The notes under the pieces were generated by a model, which searched no databases, was not told the DNA's origin, and worked only from the letters and a program-made list of their open reading frames with translations. Of a DNA stretch of 64,000 nucleotides, positions 7,859 through 16,332 are shown one piece after another. Numbering within the stretch: position 1 is the first letter of the stretch; each line of letters opens with the position of its first letter. Both the position numbers and the translations under genes were made by a program. The DNA is from JAAYAY01 sp964563135 (GTDB taxonomy: Bacteria > Planctomycetota > Planctomycetia > Pirellulales > Thermoguttaceae), in contig CAZLWV010000003.1 of assembly GCA_964563135.1 (NCBI GenBank), forward strand, positions 73,739 through 137,738, in the 5' to 3' direction.

Positions 7859-9468
7859 TTGCTGTCAAGATGGCCCATTCGCGTCAAGTTCCTGGTAAGC
7901 CTGGGACTTCTGCTCCTGTGTGTGCTCATACTGGCCGGGAGCGGCCTGTTGAGCACCCATCGGTACCGGAGCATCGTCAAGGGCTTGAGCTGGCGTTCCG
8001 AGGAACTCCCCTACGCCAGCAAACTCAGCGGCCACGTGGCCAATCTCCGCATCCTCCTCGGTGAGTTGCGGGGCCGGAGGGACAGCCGGTTTCCACCGCA
8101 GGACACGCAGACCGACGAGGTGGGGACGTTCTTCGTCCAACGGCAGTTCCAGGCCAGCCTGAACGACATGGAAACGGCCCTGGCCGATTACCGGCAGCGG
8201 CTGGAACAGCACCTCGGCGCCGATTCCGAGATGGGAGACAACCATCGTGAGATGGAAACCGTCTCCAAGATCGAAACCAGCCTTGAACAGGTCGTCATCG
8301 CCCAGGGCGACCGAAACTGGACCCTCGATGGCGTGCAGATCGATCTGCTCAACGAGAAGCTCGCCGAACTGCAGCAGTTGACGGACGAGCTGCCCACCTA
8401 CCTCTACGACCGCTTTGCCGGCTTCGCCGATTCGGAACGGAACCAGTACCGCACGATGATCGTGGGAACCTGGATTGCAGCCGGTTCGGCGGCGGCAATC
8501 TTCGCGCTGGTGGTCAACCTCTTCTATCGCTGGGTCTTCAGGCCCCTGCGAATGCTCATCGAGGGCTCACGATGCGTCGCGGCCGGGGATTTCGACTATC
8601 GCATCTACCTTCGGAGCGAGGACGAAATGTCGGAGCTGGCCGAGGCCATGAATGACATGACGCAGCGGTTCCAGGATATCCGCGACGACCTGGACCGGCA
8701 GGTTCGCGAACGCACCCGGCAGGTGGTTCGCAGCGAGCGTCTGGCGGGTGTGGGATTCCTAGCGGCCGGCGTGGCCCACGAAATCAACAATCCCCTCGCG
8801 TCGATCGCAATGTGCGCCGAGTCGCTGGAAAGCCGCCTGCTCGAGGATCAACTCGACGGCCGCGAGCCGGACCCGCTCACGCGGAAGTATCTGCAGATGA
8901 TCCAGACAGAGGCCTTCCGCTGCAAGGAGATCACTGAGAAGCTCCTGGATTTCTCGCGTGTCGGCCCAACCAAGCGGCAGACCACGGTCCTCGGCGACGT
9001 GGTGGCCGGCGTGATCGACATGGTCCGCCATATCGGCAAGTACCAGCACAAGAAGATCCAGTTCCAGTCGGCCGAAGGAATTCTCGCTTCGGTCAACTCC
9101 CAGGAAATCAAGCAGGTCGTGCTCAACCTGCTGACCAACGCCCTGGACTGTGTGGAAGACGAGAAGGGTGTCGTCCAGATCGACCTGACCCGCCGGGACG
9201 GCTTTGCCGAGCTGAAATTCGTCGACAACGGATGCGGCATGTCCGAAGACGTGCTCGAGCATGTCTTTGAGCCGTTCTTTACCCGCCGCGTGGTTGGCCA
9301 GGGAACNNNNNNNNNNGCCTGGGGCTTTCGATCACCCACCGCATCGTTTCCGATCATGGCGGAGAAATCGAGGCCCACAGCGATGGTCCCGGTCGGGGGG
9401 CAACCTTCTGCGTGCGGTTTCCCCTCGTTCTGGAAGAAAAAGACGTCAATTATCACCGAGCGGCATGA
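7859..9468 (+). CDS. Membrane sensor histidine kinase (NtrB/ZraS type), interrupted by an assembly gap
   Basis: The sensor half of a two-component pair. It starts with TTG at 7859, chosen because AAGGAGGT (7846-7853) sits 5 nt upstream. Domains: membrane helix about residues 9-28; extracytoplasmic, largely helical sensor about 30-198; second helix about 200-226; HAMP about 228-280; HisKA with phospho-acceptor His307 in GVAHEINNPLASIAM; then the ATPase domain with an N box (LNLLTNALDCV), G1 (VDNGCGMS) and F box (EPFFTRR). Ten Ns at 9307-9316 split the G2 box. After the gap the frame resumes as LGLSITHRIVSDHGG and stops at TGA 9466-9468. The TGA overlaps an ATG, and the regulator start lies 20 nt further on. 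HAMP and HEINNP place it among kinases that activate sigma54 regulators. Confidence 0.9.
9307..9316. other. Assembly gap (10 N) inside the histidine kinase G2 box
   Basis: Ten Ns interrupt the coding sequence between GQGT and LGLS. The reading frame shifts across the ten Ns, so their number is not the true length. The conserved G-T-G-L-G-L-S box would be restored by two bases. Confidence 0.95.
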
Positions 9469-9488
9469 TCCACGGAAGGACAATTTCC

Positions 9489-10901
9489 ATGGCCGATGCG
9501 CCCCGCGAGAACAACAAGTCGGAACGGCGACCTGCCGGTTCCTCACTCAAGCTCCTGTTTGCCGACGACGAACACTCCCTCCAGGAACTCATGCGGCTGG
9601 AACTGCCGCGGATGGGGCACGAAGTGACGGTATGTCCCGACGGCGACAAGGCGGCCGCGGCGTTGGAACTCAACACCTACGACTGCATCCTCGTCGACCT
9701 CGACATGCCCGGACTGAACGGCATTCAGGTGATCGCCAAGGCCAAAGAGCTGTCGCCCGAGACCGATGCGATCGTTCTCACGGGGAAGAGCTCCCTCGAA
9801 TCGGCCATTGCCGCGCTTCGTTTCGGAGCTTTTGACTACCTCACCAAACCTTGCCGGCTGATCGAGCTGCGGGCCGTGCTGCAGCGCGTGGCTGCAAAAC
9901 GAGAGCTCACCAAGAAGTACCTCGCCCTCAAGCAGCGTCTCGAACGGCTCGAAGGCCGTTCCGATCTGGTCGGCGGTTCGCGCGGCATCAACGGTGTCCG
10001 CCAGCTCGTCGCCAAGGTGGCGCCCACCGATTCCACCGTCCTGATCCTCGGAGAAACGGGCACCGGCAAGGAACTCGTGGCCAGAGCCCTCCACGACCAG
10101 AGCCTGCGGGCCGACCGCCCCTTTGTGCCGATCAACTGCGGAGCCCTTCCCGAGAACCTGATCGAAAGCGAACTGTTCGGCCATCGAAAGGGCGCCTTCA
10201 CCGGCGCCGACGAGCACCGCGTGGGCTTGTTCGAAGTGGCAGATGGCGGCACGCTGTTCCTCGACGAAATCGGTGAACTGCCCAAGGCTATGCAGGCCAA
10301 GCTGCTGCGGTTCCTGGAAAGCGGCGAGGTCCGCCGCGTGGGTGACAACGAACCGTTCACCTGCGATGTGCGGGTCGTCTGCGCCACCCACCGCCATCTG
10401 GACGAAATGGTCCGCAGCGGGGAATTCCGCGAGGACCTCTGGTACCGCATCAACACGTTCGAGATCCACCTGCCTCCGCTCCGCGACCGGATCGACGACA
10501 TTGCGATCCTCGCTCGTCACCTGGCTGCACGCTATCGCCCCGGGATCACCGAGAACACGCTCGTGTTCTCGCCCGAAACGGTGCAGATCCTCCGGTCCCA
10601 TACCTGGCCGGGAAACGTCCGAGAGCTGGCCAACGTCGTGGAACACGCAATGATCCTGGCCGACGAACTGCCGATTCAACCCGAGCACCTGCCGAACCGT
10701 TTTGGCGCTCACACGCTTCGTGTGCCCGAGCCGGTCTTGGGCGAGCCGTGTACCTTGCGCGAGATGGAGCTGCAGGCGATCTCTGCGGCGCTCCAGCGCC
10801 ACGACGGAAACAAGCCCAAGGTCGCCGACGAACTGGGAATCAGCCTCAAGACGCTCTACAACAAGCTCAACCAGACAGCGGCGCTACAGAAGTCTGCATG
10901 A
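9489..10901 (+). CDS. Sigma54-dependent NtrC-family response regulator
   Basis: A 470-aa transcription activator paired with the preceding kinase. The receiver domain (about residues 20-135) has the acidic pair in FADDEHS, phospho-acceptor Asp70 in ILVDLDMPG, Thr in VLTGKSS and Lys in YLTKPCR. The AAA+ domain has Walker A GETGTGKE, the sigma54-contact loop GAFTGAD, Walker B GTLFLDEIGELP, and an R-finger region ending RTWPGNVREL-like (HTWPGNVREL). The C-terminal Fis-type helix-turn-helix is DGNKPKVADELGISLKTLYN. ATG 9489 was chosen because GGAAGGA lies 8 nt upstream; an ATG overlapping the kinase stop (9465) is possible but poorly spaced. It probably activates an unknown sigma54 regulon; no -24/-12 site was found nearby. 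Confidence 0.94.
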   Translation: MADAPRENNKSERRPAGSSLKLLFADDEHSLQELMRLELPRMGHEVTVCPDGDKAAAALELNTYDCILVDLDMPGLNGIQVIAKAKELSPETDAIVLTGKSSLESAIAALRFGAFDYLTKPCRLIELRAVLQRVAAKRELTKKYLALKQRLERLEGRSDLVGGSRGINGVRQLVAKVAPTDSTVLILGETGTGKELVARALHDQSLRADRPFVPINCGALPENLIESELFGHRKGAFTGADEHRVGLFEVADGGTLFLDEIGELPKAMQAKLLRFLESGEVRRVGDNEPFTCDVRVVCATHRHLDEMVRSGEFREDLWYRINTFEIHLPPLRDRIDDIAILARHLAARYRPGITENTLVFSPETVQILRSHTWPGNVRELANVVEHAMILADELPIQPEHLPNRFGAHTLRVPEPVLGEPCTLREMELQAISAALQRHDGNKPKVADELGISLKTLYNKLNQTAALQKSA

Positions 10902-11097
10902 GGTCTCGCTCCCGTGCCACCGCTGGCTTGCCCGGCAGTCTTGATGCGAGATTCGACCGGCGGCCGGGTGGTGCACGTGATCTTAGCTGCAACACCCTGC
11001 CACTGGCGCCTGCACAGTCGATCCACGAGAACAACGGGCCGAAGCGCGGCTTCTGCGGCCTCCCCTTCGGTGACCGCAGGCGATTGGCCTGCAGACA

Positions 11098-12150
11098 TCA
11101 ATGGTTTTGCGACTGCCACACCTGCAGTCTTTCTCGCACCTGGCCGCGACTGGCCGTCCCCGTGGTGGCCAATTGCTGCACCGTAATCGAGGCCACGAGA
11201 TTTCCTACCAGAGCCGCTTCCGGCAGCGAGGCGCCGGCACACAAAGCGGCCACGGCACCGGCCGTCGCGCTGTCCCCGGCCCCGGTCGGATCGATGGGAC
11301 CCGACACGGTCACGCCCGGAACCAGCGTCGGCTCGGGATCGGTCACATACATCCCGTGGCAACCTCGCGTCACGCACAGCGGAGCCCCCGTCTCCGCTCG
11401 CAAGACGGCCGTAGCCTCGAGCAGCCGCTGCACATCGATCTCCTCGCCCGGCGGCGGGTTCTCCATCCCCACCGCCTCGAACTGGTTCGCCTTGATCGTA
11501 ACACCGCGAAACCTCCGAATCCGCAGACGGCTGTCGGCCCAGAAGAGCACGCTGGGCCACCGCCCGGCGCGATCGGCAATCTCGTTGCGGACCCTGGTCG
11601 TAACGACGCCGCACTCCGCCTCTTCCACTTGATCCAGCACGATCACGGCATCCACAGCGGGAAGCAGTACGTCCAACGACTCGAGGATCGCTTGCTCGAG
11701 AGCCTCGTCGGTGGAGCGTCGGTTTTTCGTGTCGTAGCGGTTGTGTTCCCCTTCCAGGCCGGGCGCATCCAGATCGCGAGGCTTCAAGTAGGTGGGCGTG
11801 CGACGTCGCGGGGCAATGTGGAGATGCTCGCAGTCGCAGCCAAGGGCGGCGAGCCCTTTCCGAAGGTCGTAGCCTTCCCCGTCTTCGCCGCAGAACCCGA
11901 TGGCGTGCAGCGAGCCGGCGTTCAGCGCCGCCAGATTGCAGACCACCGTTCCGGCGGCTCCCGGGCTGTGGCAGATGTCGACCACCTGGTGCGCCGTCTT
12001 GCCGGTCTCGATACTCACCTCCGCCTTCGCGGGGTCCACGTGAAGATACTTGTCGAGAAAAAAATCTCCCAGAACGGCGATCCGCAGCCGGTCGAAAGCC
12101 GAGAGAATCGAGTCCAGCCGTTCCGCCGACATGGTCGTCAGGGTGTTCAT
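11098..12150 (-). CDS. PfkB-family carbohydrate kinase, RfaE/HldE kinase-domain-like
   Basis: A ribokinase-fold sugar kinase of 350 aa. The N-terminal VLGDFFLDKYL and the C-terminal DPTGAGDSATAG (catalytic Asp and anion hole) are both present. PTYLKPRDL and the long middle region with KNRRSTDEALE resemble the heptose-7-phosphate kinase domain of HldE more than ribokinase or fructokinase. No nucleotidyltransferase domain follows. The ATG (12148-12150) overlaps the TGA of the HAD gene (12147-12149) as ATGA, so the two are translationally coupled. A role in making an activated sugar for surface glycan is inferred from the family; the substrate is not determined. Confidence 0.85.
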   Translation of the reverse strand: MNTLTTMSAERLDSILSAFDRLRIAVLGDFFLDKYLHVDPAKAEVSIETGKTAHQVVDICHSPGAAGTVVCNLAALNAGSLHAIGFCGEDGEGYDLRKGLAALGCDCEHLHIAPRRRTPTYLKPRDLDAPGLEGEHNRYDTKNRRSTDEALEQAILESLDVLLPAVDAVIVLDQVEEAECGVVTTRVRNEIADRAGRWPSVLFWADSRLRIRRFRGVTIKANQFEAVGMENPPPGEEIDVQRLLEATAVLRAETGAPLCVTRGCHGMYVTDPEPTLVPGVTVSGPIDPTGAGDSATAGAVAALCAGASLPEAALVGNLVASITVQQLATTGTASRGQVRERLQVWQSQNH

Positions 12151-13051
12151 CGTACGGCCGGCTCCTCGTTCCACAGATAGGCGATCAGGGCAGGGGCGTC
12201 CTGGTAGTCGGGGATCACCACATCGGCGCCCACTCCCAGCAGCCGTTTCCGCTTCCAGGGATCCGGGCGGCCGCTCCGTCCGGCTTCGTCGCTCGCCACC
12301 GCCACCGCCGTGCCCCCGGCCTCCTTGATGTTCATGATCTCCACGTATCCATCGCCAAACCCCACCAGGCGACTCCCGTCAACTCCGTTCTCCTGGAGAA
12401 TCCGCTGAATCACCATGGCCTTCGAGAAGGTCTTGAAGTCGTCGACGGCCCCATACACGTGAGAGCCGAAGTACTTGTCGAGGCCGAGCAGTTCCACTTC
12501 TTCGCGAACGTAGTGCTCGTCGGTGCCGCTGGCCAGGTACAGCCTGGCACCGCGCTGGCGCAGACCATCCAGCAATGCAAACGAGTGCGGAACGAGCATG
12601 TCGGCCGGCATGGCCTGCCCCGTTCGCAGGGCCTCGCGCCGTCCCTCGATCCGCCGCATCAGGCGGCTGTGGTAACAATTCTTGTACGCGATCGGCTCCA
12701 GCGGGCGGCCCCCGCGCTGCCGGATCTCTTCGGCCAGGCGGATCATCTGGTAGATCGTCTGCTTGCNNNNNNNNNNTCCATGACGAAGTTGCTGGCCAGG
12801 AAGTGCAGTTCTTCAGCCGTCTCGGAAGTGCCCGTCTCCCGGAGAAACTCGACCATCATCGGCACCATCACTTCGGGCCAGCCTTCGCGAATGAGGCTCA
12901 GTGTGCCGTCGAAATCGAAGACAACATGTTGCGGAGGAAGGCAGGCCGTACGGCCACGCGCCAATTCGATCTGAGTGCCCGGCAGGAAGCCGAGGGTCTC
13001 GTCGCAGGAGACAGTGGCTTGGTAGTCCGCTTCGTGGGATGTTTCGCTCAT
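12147..13051 (-). CDS. HAD-superfamily hydrolase, interrupted by an assembly gap
   Basis: A phosphatase-type protein of about 300 aa. Motif I is VFDFDGTLS (nucleophile Asp), motif II is around LYLASGTDEHY, and motif IV is VGFGDGYVEI. A large cap region lies between motifs I and II, as in phosphoglycolate-phosphatase-like HADs. The start ATG (13049-13051, MSETSHEADYQ) was chosen because the sequence upstream is not protein-like. Ten Ns at 12767-12776 fall after FVM; the frame resumes as KQTIYQMIRLAEE. The gene overlaps the PfkB kinase by four bases, which suggests they work in one pathway, perhaps sugar-phosphate kinase and phosphatase steps. Function is inferred from context only. Confidence 0.82.
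12767..12776. other. Assembly gap (10 N) inside the HAD hydrolase gene
   Basis: Ten Ns lie between codons for FVM and KQTIYQMIRL on the minus strand. The two sides are in different frames across ten bases. A missing length of 2, 5, 8 or 11 nt would rejoin them. Confidence 0.95.
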
Positions 13052-13433
13052 CGGTCTGGAATCTTCTCGCTCAAATATCGGCTTTCGGGTTCTCGCTGCC
13101 GGCACTCCGCGGTGTTGGGCCGGCCAAACTAAAGTCCCTCGTCCGCGGGACGGAGCCTCCCGGACGCCAGTCCGGCCACTGGCCAACGAGGCTGTCCGCC
13201 CTCCAGTTCAGCAGGAGCACCGCCCGGTTTCTCGGGCAGCCGCAATTGCCGAACCGAACCCCGAAACACGGGAAAACACGGTTATCGCGGTTCCTGGCGG
13301 GCCCAGAAGCGCCGTATCACCGGCATCAGGCCTGCATGGCCAATGAATGTCTCCCACGGCCTTGGAGGCTGCAGAACCGGCCGTCCTCGCCCGATTTGCG
13401 AAGGAAAAGGAGCATTGGCTGCCTCGGTACCAG

Positions 13434-13527
13434 TGATTGACGCCTGCGCAGTCAGTGCACGAGGGCAACCGGCGGAAGTCCGGCCGTTTGCCGCCTCCCG
13501 TTGGGCCGCCATGAGCAGCTTCCTGCA
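13434..13527 (+). repeat. Dispersed intergenic repeat, family 1, copy A
   Basis: About 94 bp beginning TGATTGACGCCTGC and ending near TTCCTGCA. It is closely similar to copy B (29946-30036) and more distantly to copy C (39935-40030). The shared core is CAGTCAGTG, ACGAGGGC, CGGAAGYCCGGCC and GCCTCCCGTTGG. GGGC and GTCC flank an 11-nt loop and can pair through one G-U. It lies in the gap between the HAD gene and the small secreted protein; the rest of 13052-13686 shows no gene. Confidence 0.8.
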
Positions 13528-13686
13528 AACATCAATAATGTTCATGTTTTGCGTCGCCATTGCAAGCCCTTGACTTCCGAATCTCCGTTCGAAGAATTCT
13601 CCCAACGCTCAAGGGCGCGAGGCAAACCACGCCCGTCGCCAGGTGCAGCAAAGACTGGAAAACCCCTTCGCCAACAAGGAGTCTCA

Positions 13687-14115
13687 ATGATTCGACCTCT
13701 TCTCCCCGTCGCGTTTGTCCTGGGCCTTGCTGTGATTGCCGGGATTCTCCTGGCACAAAACGCCGCATTCAGCGGATCGGATCCAAAGCCAGCCGGCGTC
13801 TCAACGGCCGCGGCAGGCGAAGGCTGCTGCGGGAAGATCCATGCAGAAGAGACTGGGGTGGTCGCCGCCGCCCCTGATTCGGGGTGTTGTAGTGCCAAGG
13901 CGGCGTGCAGGGAAGCGCAGTGCCCATCGATGGCTTTCGCCTCGCTGGCCGAGCAGAACAACACCGCTGCGGACAACAGTGTCGATGCCTGTCAACAGGG
14001 ATCGAGCCCCTCAGGTAGCGGCTGTTGTTCCGGTGCAGAGGGGCAAGTCGCCCCGGAAGAGTCCCAGGAGACTCCCCCTTCGCCCAGCAATAGGGCGTCT
14101 GCGGACACAGAATAG
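13687..14115 (+). CDS. Small secreted or membrane-anchored protein with paired cysteines
   Basis: A 142-aa protein. The N-terminus (MIRPLLPVAFVLGLAVIAGI) is a signal peptide or anchor. The mature part is Ala/Ser/Gly/Glu-rich and contains three Cys-Cys pairs: EGCCGK, SGCCSAKAAC and SGCCSGAEG, plus single cysteines (REAQCPS, VDACQQ). The tail is acidic and Pro/Ser-rich. The ATG at 13687 has AAGGAG 5 nt upstream, the best ribosome site in the region, which supports a real gene. Vicinal cysteines on an exported, otherwise low-complexity chain suggest metal or thiol chemistry, but no known family is recognised. Confidence 0.7.
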   Translation: MIRPLLPVAFVLGLAVIAGILLAQNAAFSGSDPKPAGVSTAAAGEGCCGKIHAEETGVVAAAPDSGCCSAKAACREAQCPSMAFASLAEQNNTAADNSVDACQQGSSPSGSGCCSGAEGQVAPEESQETPPSPSNRASADTE

Positions 14116-14978
14116 GGGCCAACTGCTGATCGAGATTCTTCACCGCAGGCAACCTGAAGATACTCGTCTGGCCCTGTCCCGGGACCACCAGGCAGGCCTC
14201 CCACCCACGGCGTTTGCTGCGGCAGGACTCTTGGGATTGACTCCGAAACACCTGTCAGTCCGGACACTCGGTCACTCGAGTTGAGGACTGACGTTTATCC
14301 GACGGCCTTTTCGTCCCCTCCCGGTTGTGGCCGCGTTGAGAAAGGAGTTTCCAACGCGGCCCCTTCTTGCGCCGGCGGCGCAACTGTCCCCAAAATGTCT
14401 TTGCCTCTCCCGGCAAGGGACAAGCTTCGGTAGGCCGCCGAAGCCCACCAAGCACACACCGCCGCGTCCGACCAGGGTTCGGCAAACCGGCAGGAATCCG
14501 TCAGCCGGATTTCCTCGTCTGCCAAGAGACCCGGTTCCCGGGAAGGTAACGCACCGAAGTGTCCCCCATGTCCTGACCGCTCCGTTCCACCATCGATACT
14601 GCAGCCAATCCCCTTCCCCTATCACCAAATGGGGATTTGTGCCACCCCTCTACCGTAGGATGCGGCTGGTTCGAAATCTTGCTCCGTCTAGTTGTTCCAG
14701 GACCGCGAGCGATTGTTTCCTTCGGGTACCGATCGCAGGTACCGGCAGGATTTCTGGGATTGGCGCTGGAGGGTTCCTGCGGCGCGCGGCTGCCCTGTGC
14801 TCGTGGGGATCGGCCTTTTGCGCCATCCCCAGCGGCACTTCTCCAACGCACCCAGCCGCGGGATCGCCTCAAGGAGGGGGAGAAGTGGTCTTGAGTCTCT
14901 ACCTCACCCCCAGGTATCATCCGCCGCCCATGCTGGCTCTATTTCGCGAACCTCCTTGTCTCCGAAGGACCGCTCCGG
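14116..14978. other. Long intergenic region with hairpins, no gene seen
   Basis: About 860 bp without a protein-like frame; the frames that stay open have no family features and collide with the glycosyltransferase start. It holds a strong hairpin at 14329-14361 and a smaller stem GCTTCGG/CCGAAGC near 14427. It may carry the promoter of the glycan genes; no clear -35/-10 pair was found. Confidence 0.5.
14329..14361. repeat. Perfect 10-bp inverted repeat (hairpin)
   Basis: GGCCGCGTTG (14329-14338) is followed 13 nt later by CAACGCGGCC (14352-14361), a perfect 10-bp stem. It lies about 210 nt after the Cys-rich gene. With no T run it could be a factor-dependent terminator, an RNA element or a protein-binding site. 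Confidence 0.6.
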
Positions 14979-16286
14979 ATGCGCATAGTGTATCTTCACC
15001 AGTACTTCGTCACGCCCGAGATGGCGGGCGGCACGCGCTCCTACGAAATGGCGCGGCGTCTGGTGGCGGCCGGCCATGAGGTCCACATGGTGACAACGCA
15101 ACGATCGGGCGAGGGGCACGACTGGACGGAGACCGAAGAGGCCGGCATCCGCGTCCATTGGTGTCCGGTGGCGTACTCGCACGAGATGAGCTTTCGCCGC
15201 AGGATTCGATCATTTCTGGAGTTCTCCTGGCGTGCAGCCCACCGAGCCGCCAGGATTCCCTGCGACGTCCTATTCGCCACGAGTACCCCCCTGACGATAG
15301 CCCTTCCGGCCGCCTACGGCGCCTGGCGGCAGAAGGCACCCTTCGTGTTTGAGGTTCGCGATCTGTGGCCCGAAACGCCGGTTGCCGTGGGAGCCTTGCG
15401 GCGCCGACTGCCGATCGCGTTGGCCCGCGGTCTGGAACGATTCGCTTATGCCCGCGCCTCTCACGTCGTTGCCCTGTCGCCAGACATGAAGGATGGAGTG
15501 GTCTCGACGGGCTATCCGGCAGACTGTGTGTCGGTCATCCCCAACAGTTGCGATCTGGCGCTGTTTGGGGTCCCCCCCGAGGAAGGTCAGAGATTCCGAC
15601 AGGAGCATGCCTGGCTCCAGGACCGGCCTCTGGTCGTCTACACCGGCACGCTGGGCTTGGTCAATGGGGTCGACTATCTGGCCCGGCTCGCCGCAGTCGT
15701 GGCTCGCCGTGACACCGAGGTGCGATTCCTCGTGATCGGCGATGGCCGGGAACGCGACAAGGTGCGAAAGACCGCCTCGGACCTCGACGTGCTGGGGCAC
15801 AACTTCTTTGTGTTCGACTCGGTTCCAAAACGCCAGATCCCGACCATCCTGTCGGCGGCCGACATCGCCACGTCGACCGTCATCGACCGCAAACCGCTCT
15901 GGGCCAACTCGGCCAACAAGGTGTTCGACGCGTTGGCGGCGGGACGGCCGATTGCCATCAATCACGAGGGATGGCTGGCCGACATGATTCGCCAGTCCGG
16001 CGGTGGACTGGTTCTCGACATCGGCGATATGGAAGTCGCCGCCCGGGAACTTGTCGCGATGCTGCACAATCCGGTCCGGATGGAGAAAGCTCGTGAGGCA
16101 GCCGCACGGGTGGCCCGCAGACAATTCGATCGAGAGATGCTCGCCCAGAAGCTCGAAGCCGTGATCCGTGCGGTGGGGGAGCGGCGCAGTGGGCGGGTGG
16201 CGATCGATGATATCGTACAGCCGGCGATACTTCCCTTCGGCACGGCCCATGCCGAACAGTCCGCCGAAGGCCGAAGGGCGGCCTGA
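14979..16286 (+). CDS. Glycosyltransferase family 4 (WbuB-like)
   Basis: A 435-aa retaining GT-B enzyme of surface polysaccharide synthesis. The N-terminal Rossmann domain starts MRIVYLHQYFVTPEMAGGTR (Gly-rich acceptor loop); FEVRDLWPETPVAVG follows in the middle as in WbuB-type aminosugar transferases. The C-terminal nucleotide-sugar domain has VVYTGTLGLVNGVDYL, FLVIGDGRERDKV and KVFDALAAGRPIAINHEG, the family's donor-binding helix. The GT4/WbuB relation is clear; the sugar is not known. It is followed closely by a phosphoglycosyl transferase and an aminotransferase, all on the same strand, forming a small glycan cassette. Confidence 0.9.
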   Translation: MRIVYLHQYFVTPEMAGGTRSYEMARRLVAAGHEVHMVTTQRSGEGHDWTETEEAGIRVHWCPVAYSHEMSFRRRIRSFLEFSWRAAHRAARIPCDVLFATSTPLTIALPAAYGAWRQKAPFVFEVRDLWPETPVAVGALRRRLPIALARGLERFAYARASHVVALSPDMKDGVVSTGYPADCVSVIPNSCDLALFGVPPEEGQRFRQEHAWLQDRPLVVYTGTLGLVNGVDYLARLAAVVARRDTEVRFLVIGDGRERDKVRKTASDLDVLGHNFFVFDSVPKRQIPTILSAADIATSTVIDRKPLWANSANKVFDALAAGRPIAINHEGWLADMIRQSGGGLVLDIGDMEVAARELVAMLHNPVRMEKAREAAARVARRQFDREMLAQKLEAVIRAVGERRSGRVAIDDIVQPAILPFGTAHAEQSAEGRRAA

Positions 16287-16332
16287 ACTCCTGGCCCTGT
16301 GTATGCACGTTCTTTCCGTAACGGACAAATCG

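Noticed and set aside
14327..15079. 250-codon plus-strand frame before the glycosyltransferase
   Set aside because: It runs over the glycosyltransferase start in another frame, is rich in Pro/Arg/Ser without any domain, and contains the hairpin region.
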